A program made the position numbers and the translations under genes. Positions 1-11,600 of a stretch of DNA of 64,000 bases are shown here, one piece after another (position 1 is the stretch's first letter; every line of letters starts with the position of its first letter). Under the pieces are notes generated by a model, which did no database searches, was not told where the DNA came from, and saw nothing but the letters and a program-made list of their open reading frames with translations. The DNA lies in contig OX442314.1 of assembly GCA_949358305.1 (NCBI GenBank), positions 13,013,060-13,077,059 of the forward strand, in the 5' to 3' direction. This DNA is from Strigamia acuminata (Eukaryota > Arthropoda > Chilopoda > Geophilomorpha > Linotaeniidae).

Positions 1-814
1 GAATTGCACATTAATCATTCGGTCTATTCTGGAAACATTAAATGGGTTCCGCTAGGAAATCAAGCTTCGATGGTAAAATTGAATTTTTTTAATTTGCAAC
101 ATTTAAATTTTGTTTTTAAATTTGGTAGTATCAAGAAGAGGAGGTCGGTCCGGTTGAAAAGGATATTTTAATAGCCAAATTACAACCTGGTCACGAAATT
201 GATATTAAAATGCACGCTGTGAAGGGAATTGGGAGAGACCATGCAAAGTTTTCCCCAGTTGGTAAGTGAAAATGTGCTTTTAATTGATTTAATAATCTGT
301 TTTGACTTTTTTTAATGATGTAAATTTTAGCACCCGTTTCGTACCGATTACTTCCGGAGATTATTTTGACTAAACCCATAATGAATGACGATGCTGTTCG
401 ATTACAAGGTTGCTTTTCAGAGGGCGTGATTGGAATTGAAGAAACAAAAGGTATAAATAATTTAAACTTATAATATTTTTGTATTTTTATGTTTTTTTTT
501 TTATATTCCAGATGGAAAAATCGCTAAAGTTGTCAATCCACGAATGGATACGTGCAGCCGTAATGTGATGCGACACGAAGATTTAAAACCTTTTGTTAAA
601 ATGCAAAGAGTTCGAGACTATTTCATTTGTAAGTTTTTTTTTTTTTTTAATAATTTAAATATTACAAATTAATTTGGTTTTATTTTCATATTTCATAGTT
701 TCCATCGAATCCACGGGCGCTTTAGCACCGGATGTTTTGTTTTGTGAAGCAATCGGAATATTAAAAAGAAAATGTAAAACATTTTTAGACGAATTGGATT
801 ATGATAAGAAATAA
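1..814 (+). CDS. POLR1C: RNA polymerase I and III subunit RPAC1, 5'-truncated by window edge
   Basis: Encodes the AC40 subunit shared by RNA polymerases I and III, which pairs with AC19 as the alpha-like assembly platform in the nucleus. The visible exons are <1-72, 129-261, 331-450, 512-628 and 699-814, all in phase. The translation contains [40 protein letters not shown] and [19 protein letters not shown], followed by FLDELD before the stop; these match the C-terminal two thirds of the family in order. The N-terminal third lies outside the window. Introns are 50-80 bp. The stop at 812-814 lies 5 bp from the stop of the convergent tectonic gene, so the two 3' UTRs must overlap. Identity is near certain; only the first exon edge is set by the window. 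Confidence 0.95.
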
Positions 815-819
815 ATTAG

Positions 820-2539
820 TTACACCAAAAAATATATCAAAATAAAAATATTTATACTTAAAAACATTAAAAAATCCTGATGGCTTAATTTCGCTTTGAA
901 ATTATACGTAAATGGATAAAAGAAATCGTGCGGCACCGAAATGTCTATCACCGGTATAGGTGCGAACACGTCAACAGGTTCTGTAGTGACATCAGTGAAA
1001 ATAACTGATAAAAAGAATGGAATTTTGATATATGAAGTTATCGATGAATCATATTTCAAACATCCAAAAATCTCGCTGGAACTTGCATATTCCGCCTTGG
1101 CACCAATTATTTTGGCTTGTGAATTACTTTCAAATCCAAAATACGCGTAAATCAGATTGACACGAATCGCCGAAACGTAATCCGAACAATCGGACGAGGT
1201 GAACTCGTTTGGTAAATTGGAAAAATGAATTGGAACCCAATCATTTGCGTTATGCGGATCCGAATTTCCATACGCACCAATATGAGTTGGAAGATTTTTG
1301 TATAAGATCATTTGACTGAATTGACTTAACAATCCGCAGCTTTCACGTAAATCGCTCGCATTTAAACTCACAATGCACGTCGTAATCACATTTTCGCCAA
1401 ATGCAATTGGATACGTATGGCCAGTGAAACAATTTTCGTCCAGACCAGCATCAATAACTTGAAACCAAGGATTGGAATCGTATTCTATGCGATTCTGTTC
1501 CAACCGACCTGCGAGAATGTATTTGTTTTTCATATAGCCTGGATTGCCACTCAGTTGAGTTTCTTCTAACTCGTCAGATAATTTGAAAGTGACGGAGAAT
1601 TTTTGTTTAAAATATAACGATTCGTTCAAATAAACGACGTTTGTTAAGAGAAATTTTACGATAATTCGATCCACGGTGTCGGGTGGAGTGCAAAACATAA
1701 AATAATGAACTTCTTCGACCATGTTTTGACACACATCATCGTTAAAATTGGGTGCAATCAAATTTGCGTTTTCGCAGTTGTTTATGTCGTCGACGCAAGT
1801 CAAATACGTGATCTAAACACAGAATGAACGAATATTTAATTTAGATATTAATGTTGATTGATTTTAATGTTACATCGTCTGAATTTTTCAATAATGCGAT
1901 GTTTTGGTACGTCAATGAGTTCAGATTTTCATTTTCGATACAATCGTGTTCGAGTGATGGAATAAACTGTGCACATTCGGTCGTGTAATCTTGCATAATC
2001 GTCACAGCAGTTTGAGAATCGCACAAATTTGAAAATACTGAATATGGTAATCCTAATAAAAATGAAAAAAATTAATTAAGATGATTAAAAAATCAATATA
2101 TTAATAAATGTTTACCAAACACTTGACTTTGATTATTCGACAATTCCATTGGAATTAAATGCGAATAATCGGCAGTATTCGACAGATGATCATACATATT
2201 TCTCGCGGTCTCGTAATCTTTATCCGGACAAAGATGTCGTTCCTCGTTATTCTCACGGTAAATGCATAAGAAACTTTTCGAATCTTCGCTGCGGCTGCTG
2301 CTGCGATTTGTCGTGGGGTGGTAGCAAAGGAGATCATCAAATTGCGGTTGGACTTTAATGCAAGCACCGAATACAGAGACGTCTTCTTCTGTACAATCGC
2401 TGTCGCAACAGCAATTAATATCGCACGCAGAAGTGTGTAGATCGCATAAACATTCATCGTAAGATTCGTAACTAATAATTGTCTTCACTGTAAATGTTTG
2501 GATTGAAATTACAAACAAAGCATTGACCCAAAAGCGCAT
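820..2539 (-). CDS. Tectonic-family ciliary transition-zone protein (copy A)
   Basis: Tectonics are secreted or membrane proteins of the MKS/B9 complex that gates the ciliary transition zone. Three exons in transcript order are 2539-2116, 2052-1874 and 1812-820, giving 531 aa. The start is the second Met of the open frame (2539) because it gives a clean signal peptide beginning MRFWVNALFVIS. The family signature is the cysteine cluster CLCDLHTSACDINCCCDSDC near residue 30, and SGNPGYMKNKYILAGR in the tectonic domain. The last 20 or so residues are hydrophobic (LFLSIN-type, ending IYFLV) and could be a C-terminal membrane anchor. It is a paralogue of the gene at 31426-33203. I cannot assign it to TCTN1, 2 or 3. 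I saw no perfect X-box upstream. Confidence 0.88.
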
Positions 2540-2805
2540 AATAAAGACTTCTCGGGGTGAAAAATCATTCATAAACGACCTAAATCGTCAGTTTAGTTGC
2601 AAATAAAATAATTACACGCATCAAAAAGGTATAATTATACTTTACCGGCCACCTCTCAGATCGTCTCCAAAATCAAGGGTGGGAAATCGAATGGCAAGGC
2701 TACTTGACTTGAATTGGATGGCGTTGATGGTTAACGGAAAATTCAAATTTTCGCATAATTTTAGAATCATTCACTAGATGGCAGCACCTTGGTGGCAGGT
2801 ACAGC

Positions 2806-2870
2806 AAGCATATCTTTTTTCCCACAGCGACACTACCGATCATTGGCAGTCAGGGGAAAAAAATATATTC
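2806..2870. repeat. Short fold-back element, related to the repeat at 29763-29927
   Basis: The stretch carrying CCACAGCGACACTACCGATC is flanked by AGCATATCTTTTTT on the left and a run matching the complement of that end (AAAAAAATATATTCC) on the right. The same core recurs at 29763-29927 in both orientations, which identifies a dispersed, non-coding repeat family. Confidence 0.5.
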
Positions 2871-4004
2871 CAACCAACCGGCCGCAACCTGCAAAGCATC
2901 ATGGGAAGTCACACCTTTGTCACACTTTTGTCGTGAAGATTCAAGTCGAGATTCGTCCGAAGAGTGGCATGAGTGGCATTTAATTTGGAGGTATTGTAAC
3001 AATATTTTATTGAGAAAGGAGCTGAAAGTGTCGTTTTTGTCTTTCAAATCTGGGCAAATTTGTTTCGTCGATATTTGCATAGCTTGAGTCATGAAATTTG
3101 CTCTAGTCTAGCTATTAGTTTCGGTTTCGGTTTCGGTTTGTACGTTTTGACTTAATAATGATTTTTTAAGGAATACTAATTAAATAACTACGATTCAATA
3201 CAGAGTCGTATTTCATAGGAGGTTTCGGACAATCTACACAACCGTCACGTTACAAACCAGCGTTCAATCATTTTGAGTCGCTTCCGGTCTGACTTGTGAC
3301 TTGTGAGGTGTGAGCTGTACTGATAACCCAATCAGACGATCATTTTTTTTATTTTTTTATTTATTTTTTTTTAATTTACCATTTTTTTTTTAATTTACCA
3401 TTTTCTTTTGAAGAAAAATTTTATTTAAAAAATTAAAAAATTTAAATTTAGTGGTTTTTTTTTAAAAAATATATTTTTGTTGGTTATTTCTAGTTATCCA
3501 ATTCTCACCGGAGAGCGAAATAACGCGAAGTCGATTGGCTTCCATTGTGCGGTGAGACGTTTCAAAACAAGACCATTTTTCTACGTTTGCCTCGGCTCAT
3601 TGTTAGATGAAAGACAGTATTGTTTAGTACTGGATTCCCAAGGAGAATTTTTGGATTAAAATGTCTTCAGACGAAGGTATTACTACCTAAAATCTTCGTC
3701 CAAGCTAAAATTAAGAAAGAAAAAAGAAAACTATAAACTATTACCATAGATGTTGTTTCTTCGTCCATATTAAATGATTTCAGAAACGAGTAAATTTAAA
3801 ATTGATTAAGAAATCGATTAAGAATCAAAATCAAAACGGAAAAGTTCGGTTTAGTTGTTTGATAAGTTTTAATGGCTATTGTAACTGCTATTCACAGTAG
3901 CCATCAGTAGGAAAAATACTTGCTCTAAATGTTCATTCTATGAAATCTCATTGGGTAAAATCAATTTTAACAGGAAGATAAGCAGTGGTGCAACTACAAC
4001 GCAA

Positions 4005-4263
4005 CGTTACAGTTTGTGGAGTTACTTTAGTCCGAAAATGACACTCAAAAATGTTGGAAATAAACCTGAACTTAACCTAACCTAACCTGGCTTAGCCTAT
4101 CCTTAACCTAACCTAGAATAGGCCAGGCCAGGTTAGGTTAGGTTTATTTCCAACACTCTTGAGTGTCATTTTCGAACTCAGGAGGCTTTATTTTATAAGT
4201 TTACAAAATTTTGGCCCATTCTGAAACGGGCCATATTCTAAAGTAACTCCACAAACTGTAACG
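4005..4263. repeat. Hairpin MITE-like element with 26 bp terminal inverted repeats and a CCTAA/TTAGG core
   Basis: The left end (4005-4030) and right end (4238-4263) are perfect inverted repeats that begin with CGTTACAGTTTGTGGAGTTA. Inside, a second pair of arms carries AAATGACACTCAA and GTTGGAAATAAACC with their complements, and the centre holds CCTAA-type repeats followed by TTAGG-type repeats in opposite orientation (about 4075-4147). No transposase is present. The class is unknown, and I did not find a clear target-site duplication. Confidence 0.7.
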
Positions 4264-4475
4264 TCGATAAAACGTGCGTCGAATGGATGTACCGTCGACA
4301 AGACGTGCGTCGACAAGATGTACCGTCGACAAGACGGAAGCAAGTAGTTGGTCGACTAGCCGACCAAAAAATTATCTTCGACTAAACGACTTGTCGACAA
4401 AACGGCTGGTCGACAAGATGATCCGTTTTGCGCGACTGTCGACTAAACGACCGTCGACTAAACGATCTGACCCGA
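4264..4475. repeat. Degenerate GTCGAC-rich tandem cluster
   Basis: About ten copies of GTCGAC or one-base variants occur within 210 bp, in contexts such as GTCGACAAGACG and GTCGACTAAACGA, directly abutting the right end of the hairpin element. A few related sites recur at 4917-4970. A short open frame across it is a by-product of the repeat. Function unknown. Confidence 0.5.
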
Positions 4476-5649
4476 TAAGTTTCGGTTTCGGTTTAATTAA
4501 TTAAATCAAATTTGTTCACTATTCATGGGGACACTTGAAAACAGGGGGGGGGGGGGGCATGTAAGTCCGAAAAGGTGTGATTGTGAGAAGACGTTCAAAA
4601 TCTTTCTCAAATTTTAGGGAGTCTGATGGATTCATGGAGATTCAGACGGATTCAAAAAGATTCACGAATATTCAACGCCATTTTTTTTCTTCTAAAATTT
4701 ATCTTATTTTTCCGAATATTTTTGTGTTCTTTTCCTTGAACAATTGTAAGACCATCTGAGACGAGGGTTATGTCGAGGATTATGTTTCCATGAGAAGGAT
4801 TTGGAAACTTTTTGTGGTTCAGAAGATTCTGTTCTGGAGATCCAGAAATAATCTCATGCAAATCAGCCAGAGATATTATGAGATATTGCGAACTATACTG
4901 AAATCAGTTCACTTTCTCGACGTCACTTGTCTACAAAGCGACCTGGTCGACATGGTGACGTCGACAACACAGTATTTTTCATTACTTTTTTTTATTTTTT
5001 TTCCAACAAACAAATTTTAGGTTTTTTTGTTGTTTGAAATTTTTTTTTTGATTTTAAAATAAGACACTCCCTAATTAAGCTTAATTTGATGTATTAGGTA
5101 ATATTACACGTTCCTTTCCTTTATATTTAACAATGTACATAAAAAATAGACTTATTGAACAATTGTTTCAGCAAATGAGCTTTTATTTGCTCTTTTTGTT
5201 GTCTAATATTACTAATTTTTGTTTTTTGTACTTTAACTGTGGACTAGAAATTACGAATCATTTAATTCTAAATTCAATAATTTTTTTGAATGAGGGACAG
5301 GAGAGAGGCAAGAAAAGGGCTAATTAAATAATTGCAGCAAAATATGAATATATATATACAGTATTTACTCATAATAATAATAACAACCAAAATACTTTGA
5401 ACACTTTTATTTTTATTTCAATTTATTTACTTATTTTATCAAAATTCGCCACAGGATGGTGTCAAAACTGTTATCATGATTTATTCTTTTTGTTTATTTT
5501 TTATTTTTACTCAATAATAATTTGTATCAAATATGAAGGAGCAGAGGGAAAAAACGTCGCTAAACCGACACGATATGAGGAATTTTAAGCAACAAAGAAT
5601 TTTTTTTTAGCTTTTGTTGCATTTTTCACAAAAATTGTTTATTTCACAG

Positions 5650-8600
5650 AACGTTTCGGCCCAACAGTGCCACCGCTGTCTGTTTTTATTCAGGGAATAT
5701 TAAATCGCTACCCAGACGGTGGCCAAATCTTGAAAGTATATAAGCAGAAATAATTGATTTATATGATACTGAACTGATTCAATACTAGGAATTGTTGCAA
5801 AATGCGGAAGATGCAGGCGCTAGTGTCGTCAAGTTTCTGCACGATAAAAGCACTTTCGACAGAAACAATCTTCTATTACCAACTCTACAAGACTGTCAAG
5901 GTCCTGCACTTTGTGTATTCAACGATGCGGAATTTCAAGAATGTGACTGGAAAGGTAATACTCATTCTTAAGTGTAAAAAATAGATTTTTAATTAAAAAT
6001 TATGTTCATATTTTAAATGCAGGGATTCAAAATCCACAGCGCTCGCACAAATCCGACAGTGTGTTGAAAGTTGGGAAATTTGGGATTGGATTTAATTCTG
6101 TTTACCACCTAACAGGTTGAGCTCAACAAAAATAAATTTTTATGTTGATAGATTGTTTTTTCTCTTCATATTCAGATATCCCATGGCTGCTAAGTGGTCG
6201 GAAGTTAGTAGTGATTGAACCAACCGAAAAATTATTGAATGGAAATCTACGAAACCTAGTGGAAAAAAGAAGCGGCTTCCACTGGAATTTAAACAATGCT
6301 CGGCATCAACAGGAGATAAGCAGCCATTGGCAACAGTTTTTGCCTATAGACGATGCAGCTTGTGCAATTCATGGACAAAAGGCATCGTTTACTACGCAAT
6401 GGCAGTTTGAAGGAACCTTATTTCGACTACCATTCAGACCGAAGCCTTCAGACATGTTGTCCCCTACTGTTTACACGGACCAAATGGTAATTTCTAAAGA
6501 AATTAATTTAGTAAATCTATTTGACTTTGAACAAAATTTTAGATTCAAATGTCGTTTAATGAGTTTGTTGGAGATGGCGCAGGTCTATTATTGTTTTTAT
6601 TCAAAGTGGAAAAGATAGAGTTGTTGCATAAGAACTTGGGTAATCCAGCTCAGCTTCAATACGCTGTGACAATTGCCAGTGACGACAATAAAAGAGTGAA
6701 ACAAGACAAAAGTCTCTTTTCTGAAGTGAGTAAAATTCGTCATTGCTGTTTCGTGTTACAAATTGTTATCTCCGCAGAAAATAAAAAACGTTGCAAATAT
6801 ACGGAAAAGAAATGAATCGGTATCTCAGTGTCTCAAAATGGACATGCATTTCGGCATCGAAGAAGTAATCGATGGAAATTTGACGGAGAAGAAATGGATC
6901 GTGTCTCATTTCCTTCCTAATCAATCCGAAGCTCCCAGAGCTTGGTCTCTGGAGACCGATGTTAGAAGACTCCCATGGGTGTCGGTAGCGGCCCAAGTGG
7001 GGCAGGCAGTTGAAGGTTAAACGATCTAAAAGTGTAAACTAACAAATGCTTCAACTGTTTATTGCACATTTTTAGGAAGTCTCTTCTGTTTCCTACCGTT
7101 GCCTAGAAATTCGGACCTGGTCACTGGTTTGCCTATTCACATCAATGCTTTCTTTGGAATAGAGGACAACAGGCGAAGTTTAAAATGGCCGGGTGTAGAT
7201 CAAGCTCGAGATGTGGATGCTCAATGGAATGAAGCATTACGTGATGGTACAATTGTTATTTTCTTACGTGAAATTTCAACTTTTGGCAATAACTTTCTTT
7301 TGATTTGTAGAAGTCATTCCGTACGCTTACGTCCAGTTAATTTGCTACTGCAGAGATAAATTTGACGTCGCTTCTTATTCGTTATGGCCGGAAATAAACA
7401 AGGTTCACGAACGATGGAAGTTGTTGTTGGATAAATTTTACGCATTACTTTTCAAACAAGCTGTGCTGAAGGTAAAATTGGAAGCTGGTGTGAAAGTGTT
7501 GTACTTGTATGTATGATACCGAACTTTTTAAAATTAGGTTTCTAGCAGCGGAAACTGGACCAACTTGAGTAACAACGTGTATGTAGACAATTTAGACAGC
7601 ATATGCCAGCCTGACATTTCAGCTGCAGTTCGGCAATGGTTGAATGCTGTGCAAACCTGCTATGTCCACGCTCCCGAAAATGTCATCGCAGGAATTGAAA
7701 ACTATTCACGAGCAATTAAAGGAGTTGTGAATTATATCACGCCCGCCGTCGTTCGTAATGAATTGACAGTAAAATGTCAAAATTGGAACATTGGAGGTAA
7801 TTTAATGGGTTTTTTTAAGAGTGTTATTTGTTTTTTTAATTAAAATTTTTTATTTCTTGCTCGAAGATCTTCAAAGTCGCGTGTTGCTACTTCAGTATTT
7901 CGTCACAAGAAGTGTGATCCCATACGATTTTCACCCGATAATCAATCAAGTACTGAATTTGCCATTAATCCCTTTACTGAATGGTGGATTTGGTTCATTG
8001 TATTATCCACAATCGAACGGTGTGATATACTTGATGTCCAGAAAACATCAAGAATTACTTCCTTCAATGCAACATTGCACCACCAATGTTGAAGTACTAT
8101 CTGGAGAAGTTGTGACATTTTTAACAGATGTTGCCGGTAAGTTTTAAAATTATTCGTCAATCGGGAATAATTGACCATTTATTCGCAACAGGTATGCAAT
8201 ATGGGGTAGAGAAAATCAATGAAACCAATTTTCCAACTATTCTCAGAGGCGTTCTACCCGATTTGTGGAAAGGTCAGAAAAATTTCAATTGCAATTTGAA
8301 TACCAATAACTTCCCGAACAAGACGTGGCTGCTGAAGTTGTGGGAACTTATACGAGCGGACTATCCGAACGACCTTTCACTCTTTGTGGGAATAACTATA
8401 CTCGAATGCAGTGCGCAGAATGGTTACTCGAACCTTATTTCGCTACCAAATCAGAATGAGAGTGTTCTATTCGTGCAAGGTGCGTTTTCTCTTAATTTGG
8501 AGCAACTGTTGACTTCTGCCGATGCCATGTCGGTTCCTTCCACGATCATGCAGCAACACAAAGCGTTGGAGAAATGTATTAACGTTGGGAGTATAACAAA

Positions 8601-11600
8601 TTTGATAAAATTGCTGCAAAACTGCGATGGCCAAAAGCTACAAGTTTCCCTGAACGCAAATCTCGCCGCAAGAAAAGAACTAGTGGCATTTCTTGCAAAA
8701 TTCGTCCACGAAATTCCACCAGAAGGAAGAAATATTCTACGAAAACTAACATTATTCGAAATGCTGGTCTTGCCAAGGAATATTAAAGCTAGTACCGCAG
8801 CAGTTTCGGTCGATTATTGTTGCACAAACTGGCAGAACATGAAGACAGTTAATTTTGAAGGATTGCCATTGCAGATCCAGTCGGATGTACCGTTGCTGGA
8901 TTGCAGAAATTCGGAGTGTTCCACTTTGGCTCAGTGGTTGGGAGTTGCACAAGCAACGCAAAGCGAGTTGGCTAATAGAATAATTGAACAGAGATATAAT
9001 TACAACGTCGAAACATTTTCACATCTTATGTTTTGGTGTATTGATTATGTTCAAGCTTGGAATGTGAAAAACAGTTTGAAAGACTTCCAGTTTATACGCA
9101 CTGATGATGGACTTTATCGAGCACCGGTTTTGCTTTTTGACCCAACTGTCGTCGAATTGAAAACATTCTTTTCCGATGAATTTGGGAAATTTCCATCTGC
9201 CGAGTACGCAGCGCCAAAAGCATTGGAATTTTTACGCGGTTTGGGGTTAAGAACGTCCGCTAATGACATTACAGCTGACGAGATTGTTCAGACGGCAAAG
9301 GCAATCGACAAATTGGGATCTGGCCCGTCGACGAAGAGGAATTACTTCATCCAAATTCTGCAGGCTCATTTCAAAAAGTTGACAATACCACAAATGAATA
9401 TGATGAAGGAGTTGAAATTATTTTGTGCTAAAACGGCTCCTCCCAAAGATTTTCCGAGCGGTTTACCGTGGTTTGGCACCGGCAAAGAGAGTGTATGTTA
9501 CCCGGCAGTTAATATGACGCAAGAAGAATGCGCTTTTGTCGTTGGGTCTGTGATGCCAGTATTGGAAACAGCTTTCCCGCAAGATTTTGTGAACGCTTTT
9601 GGATTCGTTGGTTTCAATGATATTGAAACTAGGATGGTCGTATCGCAGCTTAAAACTTTAGCGCAACATTCTTGCAATATGCAAATAAATAACCCGACTT
9701 TTCAATCCATGATGTACAAACTGTACAAGGCCTTATCCAAAAACGATGTTTCTGAAGTTCAGGCGATTCTGACTGCTCAAGACGTCCAGGAATGGGTCTG
9801 GGCCGGCGATAAGTTTCTTCAACCCACAAAAATTGTAACCAAATGGACACATTTTAGATCTGGTTTAGCACCCTATCTGTACAGTCTGCCGGGATTTCTG
9901 CAAGAACAGTCATTGGAAGTAATGTTTCGTACAATGGGAGGATTGGAAGATGACGGTCCGAATTTGGGAAGAAGAGTGCTACGGGAGATCATAAATGAAC
10001 ACAAAAATGGTCTAGTAACGGAAAGCGAAAACAAGAGAGATTTCAACTATGTTCGATCCATTCTGGAAATACTTTCCGACAATTTAGACGTGGATGAAGA
10101 CGTAGAAGTTCCGATAAAGCGAAATGCACTCGCGTTAACATTTTTACCGGCAAGTCGGTGTAAATTCAACGACTGCGGCAACTACGAAGCTCTTCTAGTG
10201 GACAACGAAGACGAGGATGACATATTAACCCATAGCGATTTGCCCAACGAGTTGTGCCGGAAGTTGGGAGCGACGCCGCTATCGAATGCCGTTTTGGACG
10301 CGGAAGAGTACGAACAGCACGAGTCTATGCTTCAACGCCTGAAGAACATATTGGAGGAATATCCGGCAGATGCGACCATTTTCCAAGAGTTGATTCAAAA
10401 CGCTGATGATGCGAAAGCCGGACGAGTCGGATTCCTGTTGGATATGCGAGAAAACGCGCAATGGAGAACATCGGTGCTGTACAAGGAATCCGGCATGGAG
10501 AAATTCCAAGGACCCGCACTCTGGGTGTTTAACGACGCCACTTTTACTGACGAGGATTTCAAGAATATTTTGAGTGTTGGAGGCGCAACGAAGCGCAATC
10601 ATTCGGAAAAGATTGGATCGTTTGGAGTCGGGTTTAACTGCGTTTATCACTTGACCGACATGCCGAGTTTCGTGAGCAGAGAATTCTTGGCCTTTTTAGA
10701 TCCGCACAAACATCGCCTGCCAAGAACTGGAGGCATCCGATTCAATCTGGAGAATAAGCCGCGCAAATTAGAATCATTTGCTGATCAGTTTCGACCGTAC
10801 AAAAATGTATTTGGCTGCGATTTATCGTACAAACGGGAAGGAGTGGACTATTCGCATACCCTTTTTAGATTGCCATTGCGGGATTCGGAAATGAGTGCAA
10901 CTTCACAATTGAGTAGAAATTCTTACGACCTTTTCAAGATGCAGACGCTGTTGAAGGGATTTGGTCAAACTGCGAGCCATGTTATGCTATTTTTACTTAA
11001 TGTTACAACGCTTCAAGTGGATTACCTTGCAAATAAAAGCAACAATCCACAAAATAAGCAAAATCTATTGGTTGTTGAGAAGTCAGTATCTCCATTGATG
11101 GATAGTTTTGTGGATCAAAACGCTTTGATTCAAAGTGTGAAAACGAAGATTTCTAGCAATCAGCGTTTTATGTCTGTGCATTACGCCGAAATTGCGAAAA
11201 TGTCACTTACCAGTGGAACGGATCCTTTTTCCATGTGCGAAAGAAGTGGAGTTGAAGCATGGATTTCACAATGGAGTGCGAGTGACGATAAAGCTTATCA
11301 GTTGGCATCGTCATCAGAAGGTCAAGAAGCTGGCCTGATGCCGGTCGTGGCTATTGCGGTAAACTTAGGAATACTGGAGAACAAGCACAACGTAAGTTAA
11401 ATTCTAGTGGGAATCCAGCATAATACAGAATGGAAACTTGGTACCATCATTGGGGATTAAACGGATTTCTGGGAAAATTGTTAGAGCGCTGCCGTTCTGT
11501 ATTATTCTGCGATGTTAAATTAATGTTTAAAAAATGTTTTTTTTTCTTCTTTTTTTACAGGTTGTTAAAACATCAGGATTAGCCTTCTGTTATTTACCTT

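Larger units (their letters stand above)
2540..5649. other. Gene-poor, repeat-rich spacer between tectonic A and sacsin
   Basis: No open frame here resembles a protein. It holds the fold-back element at 2806-2870, a hairpin MITE at 4005-4263, a GTCGAC-rich cluster at 4264-4475, a G run near 4546-4558 and long A/T tracts (3340-3480, 4980-5060). The missing first exon(s) of sacsin probably lie near its right end, but I could not identify a start codon with a convincing donor. Confidence 0.5.

Noticed and set aside
2723-2735. GTTGATGGTTAAC as an X-box for tectonic A
   Set aside because: Two consensus positions fail and it lies about 185 bp from the start, so it is not supported.
3477-3659. ORF of 60 codons in the spacer before sacsin
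   Set aside because: No homology that I can see, TTG-type start, next to T-rich DNA.
4075-4147. CCTAA/TTAGG tract as a telomere or telomere end
   Set aside because: It is short, imperfect, in both orientations and internal to a hairpin element.
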